From: Bacteroidales bacterium | Lineage (GTDB): Bacteria > Bacteroidota > Bacteroidia > Bacteroidales > UBA932 | Length of the DNA stretch: 50,215 bases | Assembly: GCA_016288055.1 (NCBI GenBank) | Contig: JAEEXZ010000009.1 | Span: 1 to 50,215 of the forward strand | Direction: 5' to 3' | In this document: positions 1 through 7,107 of the stretch, in pieces | Layout: every line of letters begins with the position of its first letter | Numbering within the stretch: the first letter of the stretch is position 1 | Notes under the pieces: model-generated | The model's input: the letters and a program-made list of their open reading frames with translations, nothing else | Told to the model about the DNA's origin: nothing | The model's database searches: none | Made by a program: the position numbers and the translations under genes

Positions 1-1005
1 CAGGCGGCATACCAGCAGGCGGTCCCGGGATTCCGACACGATGTAACCGTCCAGGCCTTCCACCACCACGGTCTTTTCCTCTGCCGTGTGGACAAAGCAG
101 TTACGGCATCCGTGCAGCCGCACGTCCATTCCGACAGCCACGTTCCCGTCTTCGTCGGCAGGGATATGCGACATCACCGAACCCCAGCTGCCTAGGTCGC
201 TCCAGCCCAGGTCCTCAGCGATGACGAAGATGCGCGGACTCTTCTCCATGACGGCGTAGTCGATGGAGATTTTCTCGCAGGTGGGGAAGAGCCGGTGAAG
301 CTCTTCGCTTTCCTTGGCGGTAAAGAAGGAAGGAGCCAGCCTGTCCATCACCTCCGCAATCTGCGGGGCGTATGCACGCAGCTCCTGTATGATGGTGTTG
401 ACATTCCATACGAAAATGCCGGCGTTCCAGAAGTAGTGACCGTCCTCGAGGTAGCCGAGGGCGGTATCCAGGTCCGGTTTTTCGCGGAATTCGCTCACCT
501 TCATGATCTGGCCGCGGAGGGATTCGGCGGCGTGGATGTAGCCGTAACCGGTCTCCGGGCGCGTGGGGGCGATGCCCACCGTGACGATGGCGTCGCGCTC
601 CTCCGTGAAGGCCAGGGCCTTGGCGATGGTCTCCGTGAACGCCTCCGTGCGGAGGACGATGGCGTCGGCCGGGGTAACGACGATATTGGCCGACGGATCC
701 TTCTGGTGGATTTTCCAGGACGCGTAGGCGATGCAGGGGGCGGTATTGCGCCCCTCCGGTTCTGCCAGGATCTGTCCCCCTGGGATGTCGGGGAGCTGCT
801 CCTTTACCATCGGCACATATTTCTCGCCGGTGACGACCCAGAAGTTCTCTGCCTTGCACACGGGTGCGAAGCGGTCCACCGTCAATTGGATAAGGCTGCG
901 TCCCACGCCCAGGACGTCGATGAACTGTTTGGGTACTTCCGGCGTGGACAGAGGCCAGAGCCTGCTGCCGATTCCGCCGGCCATTATTACAACATGTGTG
1001 TTCAT
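1..1005 (-). CDS. manC: Mannose-1-phosphate guanylyltransferase, 3' end outside window
   Basis: Makes GDP-mannose from mannose-1-phosphate and GTP in the cytoplasm, supplying mannose and fucose for surface glycans. The reverse-strand reading is open over 335 codons from the ATG at 1003-1005 to the window edge, so the C-terminal part is missing. The N-terminus reads MNTHVVIMAGGIGSRLWPLS, the nucleotidyltransferase nucleotide-binding signature, followed by the TPEVPKQF segment; further on are AEPEGRNTAPCIAYA, VTPADAIV, RPETGYGYI and FWNAGIFVW, all typical of the ManC/GMP family. The visible part covers the nucleotidyltransferase domain and the start of the following region. Whether a C-terminal isomerase domain is fused cannot be seen. 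It is divergently placed from the NfeD gene. A mannose-6-phosphate isomerase-like gene lies at 39199, so the pathway genes are not clustered. Confidence 0.93.
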   Translation of the reverse strand, partial: MNTHVVIMAGGIGSRLWPLSTPEVPKQFIDVLGVGRSLIQLTVDRFAPVCKAENFWVVTGEKYVPMVKEQLPDIPGGQILAEPEGRNTAPCIAYASWKIHQKDPSANIVVTPADAIVLRTEAFTETIAKALAFTEERDAIVTVGIAPTRPETGYGYIHAAESLRGQIMKVSEFREKPDLDTALGYLEDGHYFWNAGIFVWNVNTIIQELRAYAPQIAEVMDRLAPSFFTAKESEELHRLFPTCEKISIDYAVMEKSPRIFVIAEDLGWSDLGSWGSVMSHIPADEDGNVAVGMDVRLHGCRNCFVHTAEEKTVVVEGLDGYIVSESRDRLLVCRL

Positions 1006-1046
1006 ACTCGATTCAGTGTTGAATTACAAATATAATAATAATTTCT

Positions 1047-1072
1047 GTCATTCTGGGCGAAGCGAAGAATCT
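1047..1072 (+). repeat. Single REP-like unit, GTCATTCTG...GAATCT family
   Basis: A 26-base unit starting GTCATTCTGGGCGAAGCG and ending GAAGAATCT. The same unit recurs near 19370, 27996, 28321 and 29330 in this window. It lies between the divergent manC and NfeD genes. The core GCGAAGC/GCTTCGC is weakly self-complementary. Confidence 0.7.
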
Positions 1073-1091
1073 TGTAAAATTTTAAATTTTT

Positions 1092-1122
1092 ATTGCAATT
1101 CAATAAATTCTTATTATATTTG
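1092..1122 (+). promoter_or_regulatory. Bacteroidota promoter for the NfeD-flotillin operon
   Basis: TTG at 1092-1094, 20 bases, then TATATTTG at 1115-1122, which fits the Bacteroidota -33/-7 consensus (TTTG, about 19-21 bases, TAnnTTTG). The ATG of the NfeD gene follows 26 bases later. Confidence 0.7.
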
Positions 1123-1148
1123 CAACACAAACCAATTGTTAAAGCACT

Positions 1149-1757
1149 ATGATAGCATCTTGGTGGGCTGGACTCAGCCTTGTCATGAAAATCCTCTGGG
1201 GCGTCACCCTGACCGCTTCACTTGTTTTCATCATCCAAAGTATTCTGACCTTCATCGGAGCCGACGCAGACGCCGACTTCGACACGGACGTGGACCTGTC
1301 CATGGACGGAACCGACCTTTCCAACATTGACGGCGGTTCCAACCTGTACACGTTCCGCAATTTCGTGAACTTTATCCTGGGATTCGGCTGGAGCATGATC
1401 CTCCTGCAGGACAGCATCACTTCCATTCCCTTGCTGGTCATTGTGTCGGCCCTCATCGGCGCGGCGCTGGTGGCTGCCGTGATGTATCTGTTCAAACTGC
1501 TCGCCGGCATGCAGCAGAGCGGGAACATCAACCTCCAGAAGTCCGCCGCAGGCTGCGAGGGAAAGGTGTATCTCACCATTCCGGAAAACCGGAGCGGAGC
1601 CGGCAAGGTCCAGATTACCATTAACGGAGCTGTCCGCGAGTACGACGCCGTTACCGAAAACGACGAGCCCCTCAAGACCGGCACTTCCATCCGTGTCGTG
1701 GACACGGTGGACGCCAGCACCGTATTAGTCGAAGAAATTAACTCTTATACCGTTTAA
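1149..1757 (+). CDS. NfeD-like membrane protein, flotillin partner
   Basis: A 202-residue protein with an N-terminal membrane segment (about residues 10-35), an acidic Asp-rich stretch (about 38-58), two further membrane segments (about 70-115) and a soluble C-terminal domain of about 75 residues starting near GCEGKVYLTI that looks like the NfeD OB-fold. NfeD proteins of this type are membrane partners of flotillins, like YuaF with YuaG in Bacillus. The next gene, four bases downstream, is a flotillin, which supports the call. The family is not enzymatic in this short form, since the ClpP-like protease half of long NfeD proteins is absent. It probably helps to organise membrane microdomains or to respond to membrane stress. 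ATG at 1149 is chosen because the promoter ends at 1122. Confidence 0.75.
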   Translation: MIASWWAGLSLVMKILWGVTLTASLVFIIQSILTFIGADADADFDTDVDLSMDGTDLSNIDGGSNLYTFRNFVNFILGFGWSMILLQDSITSIPLLVIVSALIGAALVAAVMYLFKLLAGMQQSGNINLQKSAAGCEGKVYLTIPENRSGAGKVQITINGAVREYDAVTENDEPLKTGTSIRVVDTVDASTVLVEEINSYTV

Positions 1758-1761
1758 ACTT

Positions 1762-3150
1762 ATGCCTCAACTGTATCTGATTCTCATCATTGTGGCCGTG
1801 GTGTTCGTCACCCTGTCGGCCATCCTCAAGCGCTATCGCCGCTGCCCCTCCGACAAGATCCTTGTCATCTACGGTAAGACCGGCCGCAACGGCTCCGGCA
1901 GCATCTCATCGGCCCGCTGCGTGCACGGCGGCGCCGCCTTCATCTGGCCCGTGTTCCAGGACTACGCTTTCCTGGACCTGAAGCCCATCTCCATCGAATG
2001 CAACCTCACCAACGCCCTGTCCAAGCAGAACATCCGCGTGGACGTTCCCTGCCGCTTCACCGTGGGTATCTCCACCGAGCCCGAGAACATGACCAACGCC
2101 GCCGAACGTCTGCTGGGCCTGTCCGTTGACAGCATCCAGAACATCGCTACGGATATCCTCTTCGGCCAGCTGCGTCTTGTGATTGCCACCATGGACATCG
2201 AGGAAATCAACGCAGACCGCGACAAGTTCCTCGCCAACGTTTCCACCAACGTGGAGGCGGAACTGCGCAAGATCGGCCTCAAGCTCATCAACGTGAACGT
2301 GACCGATATCCGCGACGAGTCCGGCTACATCGAGGCCCTGGGTAAGGAAGCCGCCGCCAAGGCCATCAACGACGCCAAGAAGAGCGTGGCAGAGCAGAAC
2401 CGTTACGGTGAAACCGGTAAGGCCATGGCCGACAAGGATACCCGTATCAACGTAGCCGCCGCCGACGCAGACGCCGTCAAGGGTGAGAACAGCGCCAAGA
2501 TCGAAATCGCCAACTCCGACGCCCTCCGCCGCCAGAAGACCGCCGAGGCCGACCGCCTGGCTGTCGCCGCCGAAAAGGTGCAGGCCGCAAAGGCCCTCGA
2601 GGAAGCCTACCAGAGTGAGCGCGACGCCGAACTGGCCCGTGCCGAACGTGAGCAGGCCACCCAGAAGGCCAACATCGTGGTGGCCGCCGAAATCGACAAG
2701 CAGAAGAAGATCATCGAGGCCGAGGCCGAAGCCGAGCAGATCCGCCGCAAGGCCAAGGGTGAGGCCGATGCCATCTTCGCCAAGATGGACGCCCAGGCAA
2801 AGGGTATGCTGGAAATCCTCACCAAGCAGGCCGACGGTTTCAAGAACCTCGTCAACGCCGCCGAGGGAGACGCCCAGAAGGCCGTCCTGATGATGATCGC
2901 CGACAAACTCCCCGAACTGGTCAAGACCCAGGTGGAAGCCGTCAAGGGCATCAACATCGACAAGGTCACTGTCTGGGATGGCGGCAACTCCGCCGACGGA
3001 AAAACTGCCACCTCCAACTTCATCTCCGGTATGATGAAGAGCGTACCTCCGCTCGACGACCTCTTCAAGATGGCCGGCATGGAGCTCCCCTCCTACCTGA
3101 AGGGTGCCCCCAAGGCCGACGAACAGCCCCAGAGCGAAGAACAAAAGTAA
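1762..3150 (+). CDS. Flotillin-like SPFH-domain protein
   Basis: 462 residues. A membrane hairpin or anchor is at residues 3-22 (LYLILIIVAVVFVTLSAI). An SPFH/band-7 domain follows (about 30-210), then a long Ala/Glu/Lys-rich coiled coil (about 210-360) with the EAEAEAEQIRRKAKGEADAI pattern of flotillins, and a Gly/Ser-rich C-terminal tail. Length and order match YuaG/FloT. Flotillins oligomerise on the inner face of the cytoplasmic membrane and scaffold protein complexes. It is co-transcribed with the NfeD-like gene before it, and a small XRE-type gene starts six bases after its stop. The coiled coil is strongly GC-rich, which creates long shadow reading frames on both strands. Confidence 0.92.
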   Translation: MPQLYLILIIVAVVFVTLSAILKRYRRCPSDKILVIYGKTGRNGSGSISSARCVHGGAAFIWPVFQDYAFLDLKPISIECNLTNALSKQNIRVDVPCRFTVGISTEPENMTNAAERLLGLSVDSIQNIATDILFGQLRLVIATMDIEEINADRDKFLANVSTNVEAELRKIGLKLINVNVTDIRDESGYIEALGKEAAAKAINDAKKSVAEQNRYGETGKAMADKDTRINVAAADADAVKGENSAKIEIANSDALRRQKTAEADRLAVAAEKVQAAKALEEAYQSERDAELARAEREQATQKANIVVAAEIDKQKKIIEAEAEAEQIRRKAKGEADAIFAKMDAQAKGMLEILTKQADGFKNLVNAAEGDAQKAVLMMIADKLPELVKTQVEAVKGINIDKVTVWDGGNSADGKTATSNFISGMMKSVPPLDDLFKMAGMELPSYLKGAPKADEQPQSEEQK

Positions 3151-3156
3151 GCGCTT

Positions 3157-3366
3157 ATGCCGATAATCACCAATATTGATGTAATGCTGGCCCGCCGGAA
3201 AATGTCTTCCGGCGAGCTGGCGGAGAAAGTCGGCATCACCCCCGCCAATCTTTCTATCCTCAAATGCGGAAAGGCCAAGGCCATCCGCCTGAGCACCATG
3301 GAGGCCATCTGCAAGGCCCTTGACTGCCAGCCCGGCGATATTCTGGAGTACCAACCGGAAGACTGA
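3157..3366 (+). CDS. Small XRE-family DNA-binding protein
   Basis: A 69-residue protein that is almost entirely one Cro/C1-type helix-turn-helix: MLARRKMSSGELAEKVGIT, then SILKCGKAKAIRLSTMEAIC and ALDCQPGDILEY. This is the YozG-like subgroup, which often partners a small membrane protein. Here it ends the NfeD-flotillin operon (six bases after the flotillin stop) and is followed directly by an intrinsic terminator. It may regulate its own operon, but nothing in the sequence shows an operator. Confidence 0.85.
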   Translation: MPIITNIDVMLARRKMSSGELAEKVGITPANLSILKCGKAKAIRLSTMEAICKALDCQPGDILEYQPED

Positions 3367-3371
3367 CAACG

Positions 3372-3407
3372 AAAAAGCCCGACGCCGCAAAACGTCGGGC
3401 TTTTTTT
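3372..3407 (+). terminator. Intrinsic terminator after the flotillin operon
   Basis: A perfect 9-bp stem AGCCCGACG (3376-3384) / CGTCGGGCT (3393-3401) with an 8-base loop and a run of seven T (3401-3407). It separates the operon from addA, and the T-run runs into the addA -7 box. Confidence 0.92.
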
Positions 3408-3408
3408 G

Positions 3409-3416
3409 TATCTTTG
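3409..3416 (+). promoter_or_regulatory. -7 box of addA
   Basis: TATCTTTG, a perfect TAnnTTTG match, directly after the terminator T-run. Only six bases separate it from the addA ATG, so the transcript would have almost no leader. No TTTG is seen at the -33 position. Confidence 0.65.
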
Positions 3417-3422
3417 TAAGGT

Positions 3423-6407
3423 ATGATCAAGATACTCAGGGCGTCGGCGGGGTCCGGCAAGACATACAACCTGGCAAAGGAGTACATAAGGCTGCTGATG
3501 GCCAGCGACCGGGCCGATGCCTACCGCCATGTCCTGGCGGTGACCTTCACCAACAAGGCCACCGACGAGATGAAGCGCCGTATCCTGAAGGAACTTCACA
3601 TCCTTGCCACCGACCCGTCCCGGTCTCCGTATCTGGAGGCCCTCGTCCCTGCGGTCCTGCCAAACCTCACGGCGGTGCAGAATAAGGCGCAGCAGCAGCT
3701 CTCCGGCATCCTGCACGACTATTCCGCCTTCGCCGTCAGCACCATCGACAAGTTCTTCCAGCAGACGCTCAGGGCTTTCTCCCGCGAGATTGGCCAGTTC
3801 ACCACTTACCAGGTGCAGCTGGACAGGGAAGCGCTGGTGACCGAGAGCGTGGACCGCGTGCTTGACGGCCTCTCCGAAGAAGGGGACCGCACCCTCCTGA
3901 ACTGGCTCACCGGCGGCGTGCAGCAGGATCTGCAGCAGCGCGGAGTGTTCCACCTGGAAGGCCGCCTTACCGAAATGGCCAAAAGTCTCCGGGATCTTCC
4001 GGAAGGGAAGGACATTCCGCGCGAGACCCTGGACAGCCTCCGTTCCTGCTGCCGGCAGGTCCGGAAGGACTTTGAGAACCGCCTCTCCGCGGCTTCGAAA
4101 GCGTGCCTGGACGCGCTTTCTGGGGCAGGCATCGCTCCGGAAGACACCAACGGCGGCTTCCTCAAGACCCTTCGCAAATATACCGGAGTCAAAGGTGAAG
4201 TATCCCCTCTCACCCCCGCTTTCGTGAAGAAAGCCCAGGACCCGGACCTTTGGTTCTCCAAGGCCAAGTCCCAGCTGAAAGCAGGACTTGGGAATGCCCT
4301 GGACCGGCCCCTGCAGGAATTCCTGGACTGTTTTGGCCTCCCTCTTAAAGAATACAATACGGCCGGCACCATCCTGGACCAGCTTTACAGCCTGGGTGTC
4401 GCGGCGGAGCTCAGGGAATCCATCACGGCCATCCAGAAAGAGAAAAACCTCCTTTCCCTGGACGACAGCAATACCATCCTCAAAGGCATCATCGACGGGA
4501 CCGACGCCCCCTTCATTTACGAGAAACTGGGTGTCCGCTACGACGACTTCCTCCTGGACGAATTCCAGGATACCGCCGACGTCCAGTGGGAAAACTTCCG
4601 CCCGCTGCTGCACAACAGCGTGGCTTCCGGCAACGACTCCCTCGTGGTGGGAGACGTCAAACAGAGCATATACCGCTGGCGGGGCAGCGACTGGAGCCTC
4701 CTCAAGGACCGTCTCCAGGAAGAGTTCCGCCAGGCGCAGGTGGACGTCCTGGGCGGCAACTATCGCACCTGCCGCGCCATCGTCGCCTTCAACAACGACT
4801 TCTTCGCCTACGCCGCCCAGGCGCTGGACTCCCTGCTGGGGACGGATATCATCGGCCCGATATATGCCGACGTCCGCCAGGAGGCGCGCTTCCGCGACAA
4901 GGCCGAGGGCTCCGTGGAGGTCCTCTTCGCCGAGGATCAGATGCAGGAAATCCTGAACACCCTCGCGGAGATCAGGGACAGGGGAGGCCGATGGTCGGAC
5001 GTGGCCATCCTCGTGCGCAGCAACGGCGAAGGCGCCGACATCGCCGGGGAACTCCTGCGCAACGGCATCCCCGTCGTCTCGGACGACTCCCTCTTCGTGA
5101 AGACCTCCGTCACCGTGCGGCGCCTGGTGTCCCAGCTCTCGCTGGTCGAGGCCCCGCCGCAGGAAGAAGCGCCCACCGTCGCCGGTTACCTGGCCCGCAG
5201 CATGCAGGTCCGCATCCCCGACGGCTACCACTCTCTGACAGACCTTGCCGAATCCCTCCTCCGTGACATCCGTGAAGCCGCGCCCGAAACCTTCGACGCG
5301 GAGATTCCCTATATCCAGTCCTTCATGGATTACCTGCAGGACTGGGTAGCCACCGGCGGCAACAACCTGGACGGCTTCCTCAAGGCGTGGAAGGACGCAG
5401 AGCCGAAGATCGCCTCTCCCCAGCGCGGCAATTCCGTGCGCGTGATGACCATCCACAAGTCCAAGGGCCTGGAATTCCCCTTCGTGATCGTCCCCTTCGC
5501 AGAGAAGGTATCCTTGTACAAGGGCAGCCCGTACTGGTGCGCCCCCGCGCTCGAAGGCACCGCCCTGGAGAACAAGGCCGAGGGAGTCTATCGCGTGAAC
5601 CTGGACGGAGGCGCCGCGGACACCCTTTTCGAAGAGGACTACCGCCGCGAACGCGTGCTGCAGGCAATTGACAACCTCAATGTGTTTTATGTAGCGCTGA
5701 CACGTCCGCAGTACGGGCTCAAGATCATTGCCGCCCCCATGCCGAAAGGCTTCTCAGAGCCCAAGAATATGGCCCATCTGCTGTACACCTATCTGGGAAC
5801 GGAGAGTTTCACCGCCGGCCAGCCCTATCCGCTGGGTACCCTGCCCCGCGAAGAGGCCGGCCCGGAGTCCCTGGAGGCGGGATATGCCTCCTTCCCGGCC
5901 GACAGCGGCAACCGCCTCAAGTTCAGCCCCGAGGCGGCCGATTATTTCGGGGCCGACGGCAGCATCGGCCTGGAAGCCAGCCGCCGCATCCGGGGAACCG
6001 TCCTGCACGGCATCCTCTCGCGGGTGGCGACGGAGGAGGACCTTGCCGCCGCCGTCGATGCCGCCGTAGGGTCGGGAGAACTGCCGGCCGACACCCGTTC
6101 CCTCACCCTGGACCTTCTCCGCGAACGTATTGCCTCCGTGGCGGAAAGGAACTGGTTCGCTCCGGGCGTGCGTGTCCTCTCCGAGGCCTCCGTGATAGGC
6201 CCGGACGGCCGCGAATACCGCCCCGACCGCGTCGTGCTCCATCCCGGCGGAGAAGTCGATATCATCGACTACAAGTTCGGCCAGCCCGAGGAACGCTACA
6301 CCCGTCAGGTCCAGCGCTATATGAACCTGTACCGCCGCATGGGGCATGCAAAAGTTGCCGGGTACCTCTGGTATTTGGAAGATAATTTGATTACCTTTGT
6401 AGATTGA
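3423..6407 (+). CDS. addA: UvrD/RecB-type helicase-nuclease, AddA-like
   Basis: 994 residues. It carries the superfamily 1 helicase motifs in order: ASAGSGKT (Walker A, residues 7-14), TFTNKATDEMK, LLDEFQDT (motif II, about 377-384), VGDVKQSIYRWRGSD (motif III), GGNYRT, VMTIHKSKGLEFPFVIVPF (motif V) and YVALTRPQ (motif VI). The C-terminus carries a RecB-family PD-(D/E)XK nuclease with RPDRVV and DIIDYKFG (about residue 945) followed by QVQRYMNLY. The protein unwinds and degrades double-strand DNA ends and feeds RecA-dependent repair. It is shorter than Bacillus AddA. Its expected partner AddB is at 34433-37246, on the other strand and 28 kb away. The ATG at 3423 is the first after the terminator and puts Walker A at the usual place. 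Confidence 0.9.
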   Translation: MIKILRASAGSGKTYNLAKEYIRLLMASDRADAYRHVLAVTFTNKATDEMKRRILKELHILATDPSRSPYLEALVPAVLPNLTAVQNKAQQQLSGILHDYSAFAVSTIDKFFQQTLRAFSREIGQFTTYQVQLDREALVTESVDRVLDGLSEEGDRTLLNWLTGGVQQDLQQRGVFHLEGRLTEMAKSLRDLPEGKDIPRETLDSLRSCCRQVRKDFENRLSAASKACLDALSGAGIAPEDTNGGFLKTLRKYTGVKGEVSPLTPAFVKKAQDPDLWFSKAKSQLKAGLGNALDRPLQEFLDCFGLPLKEYNTAGTILDQLYSLGVAAELRESITAIQKEKNLLSLDDSNTILKGIIDGTDAPFIYEKLGVRYDDFLLDEFQDTADVQWENFRPLLHNSVASGNDSLVVGDVKQSIYRWRGSDWSLLKDRLQEEFRQAQVDVLGGNYRTCRAIVAFNNDFFAYAAQALDSLLGTDIIGPIYADVRQEARFRDKAEGSVEVLFAEDQMQEILNTLAEIRDRGGRWSDVAILVRSNGEGADIAGELLRNGIPVVSDDSLFVKTSVTVRRLVSQLSLVEAPPQEEAPTVAGYLARSMQVRIPDGYHSLTDLAESLLRDIREAAPETFDAEIPYIQSFMDYLQDWVATGGNNLDGFLKAWKDAEPKIASPQRGNSVRVMTIHKSKGLEFPFVIVPFAEKVSLYKGSPYWCAPALEGTALENKAEGVYRVNLDGGAADTLFEEDYRRERVLQAIDNLNVFYVALTRPQYGLKIIAAPMPKGFSEPKNMAHLLYTYLGTESFTAGQPYPLGTLPREEAGPESLEAGYASFPADSGNRLKFSPEAADYFGADGSIGLEASRRIRGTVLHGILSRVATEEDLAAAVDAAVGSGELPADTRSLTLDLLRERIASVAERNWFAPGVRVLSEASVIGPDGREYRPDRVVLHPGGEVDIIDYKFGQPEERYTRQVQRYMNLYRRMGHAKVAGYLWYLEDNLITFVD
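6392..6399 (+). promoter_or_regulatory. -7 box for the DUF4290-ftsK-lolA operon
   Basis: TACCTTTG inside the last codons of addA, 27 bases before the DUF4290 ATG. No well-spaced -33 element is clear, so this is a candidate only. Confidence 0.5.
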
Positions 6408-6426
6408 ATTTAACTGGCCAATTTCT

Positions 6427-7107
6427 ATGGAAGCAAGCGAGAATACCATCAAACTCTATTACAATACAGAAGTCGAAAAACTCCAGATGCCGGAATACGG
6501 CCGCAATGTGCTCCAGATGGTGGAGCAGCTCAAGGCCATTCCCGACAAGGAAAAGCGTACGCAGCAGGCCCAGGCCGTGGTAAAGGTCATGGAAAGCCTG
6601 AACCCTCAGGTGCACCAGCAGGACAACTGGAACCAGAAGCTGTGGGACCACCTTTTCATCATCGCCGGCTACGATCTGGACGTCGATGCCCCGTACCCTG
6701 TTCCCACGCCCGAAGTGGTGAACAGCCGTCCGGATCCCATCCCCCTCAATACCAAACCCATCCGCGCCCGTCATTACGGCCGCAACATCGAAAGCATCCT
6801 GCACCTGATTGCCGGTGAACCGGACGGAGAGGTAAAAACCTCCATGATCCGTTCCCTGGCCATCTACATGCGTCAGCAGTACCTCATCTGGAACAAGGAT
6901 ACCGTCTCAGACGAGACCATCTTCCAGGATATCGAGCGCCTCTCCGGCGGTCGTGTGCACGTCCCGGAAGGCATCGAGCTTTCCAAGATATCGGCCGATG
7001 CCTCCTTCGCCCGCCCGGGCATGAACCTGAACTTCGGCAGCGGTAACGGAAACGGTAAGAACGGCAAGTTCAACCGGGGATTCCGCGGCAAAAAAGGCAA
7101 GAAATAA
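6427..7107 (+). CDS. DUF4290 family protein
   Basis: 226 residues, a conserved protein of unknown role found in Bacteroidota, recognisable by LYYNTEVEKLQMPEYGRNVL near the N-terminus and HYGRNIE...LRQQYL-like central segments (here RSLAIYMRQQYLIWNKDTVS). The C-terminal 30 residues are Gly/Asn/Lys/Arg-rich (GNGNGKNGKFNRGFRGKKGK), basic and probably disordered, which suggests nucleic-acid or ribosome contact; this is inference. The stop codon shares a base with the ATG of ftsK (TAATG), so the two genes are translationally coupled. The family is often next to ftsK or UDP-GlcNAc genes in this phylum. No catalytic motif is visible. Confidence 0.85.
   Translation: MEASENTIKLYYNTEVEKLQMPEYGRNVLQMVEQLKAIPDKEKRTQQAQAVVKVMESLNPQVHQQDNWNQKLWDHLFIIAGYDLDVDAPYPVPTPEVVNSRPDPIPLNTKPIRARHYGRNIESILHLIAGEPDGEVKTSMIRSLAIYMRQQYLIWNKDTVSDETIFQDIERLSGGRVHVPEGIELSKISADASFARPGMNLNFGSGNGNGKNGKFNRGFRGKKGKK

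Noticed and set aside
295..1035. Long + strand open frame opposite manC
   Set aside because: The reverse strand encodes a clear mannose-1-phosphate guanylyltransferase over the same bases; the + frame has no recognisable domain.
1906..3390. 494-residue reverse frame opposite flotillin
   Set aside because: Shadow of the GC-rich coiled-coil codons; Gly/Leu/Val-rich with no family features, and flotillin is certain.
3093..5456. 787-residue reverse frame opposite addA
   Set aside because: The forward frame has all helicase motifs; the reverse frame is a composition artefact.
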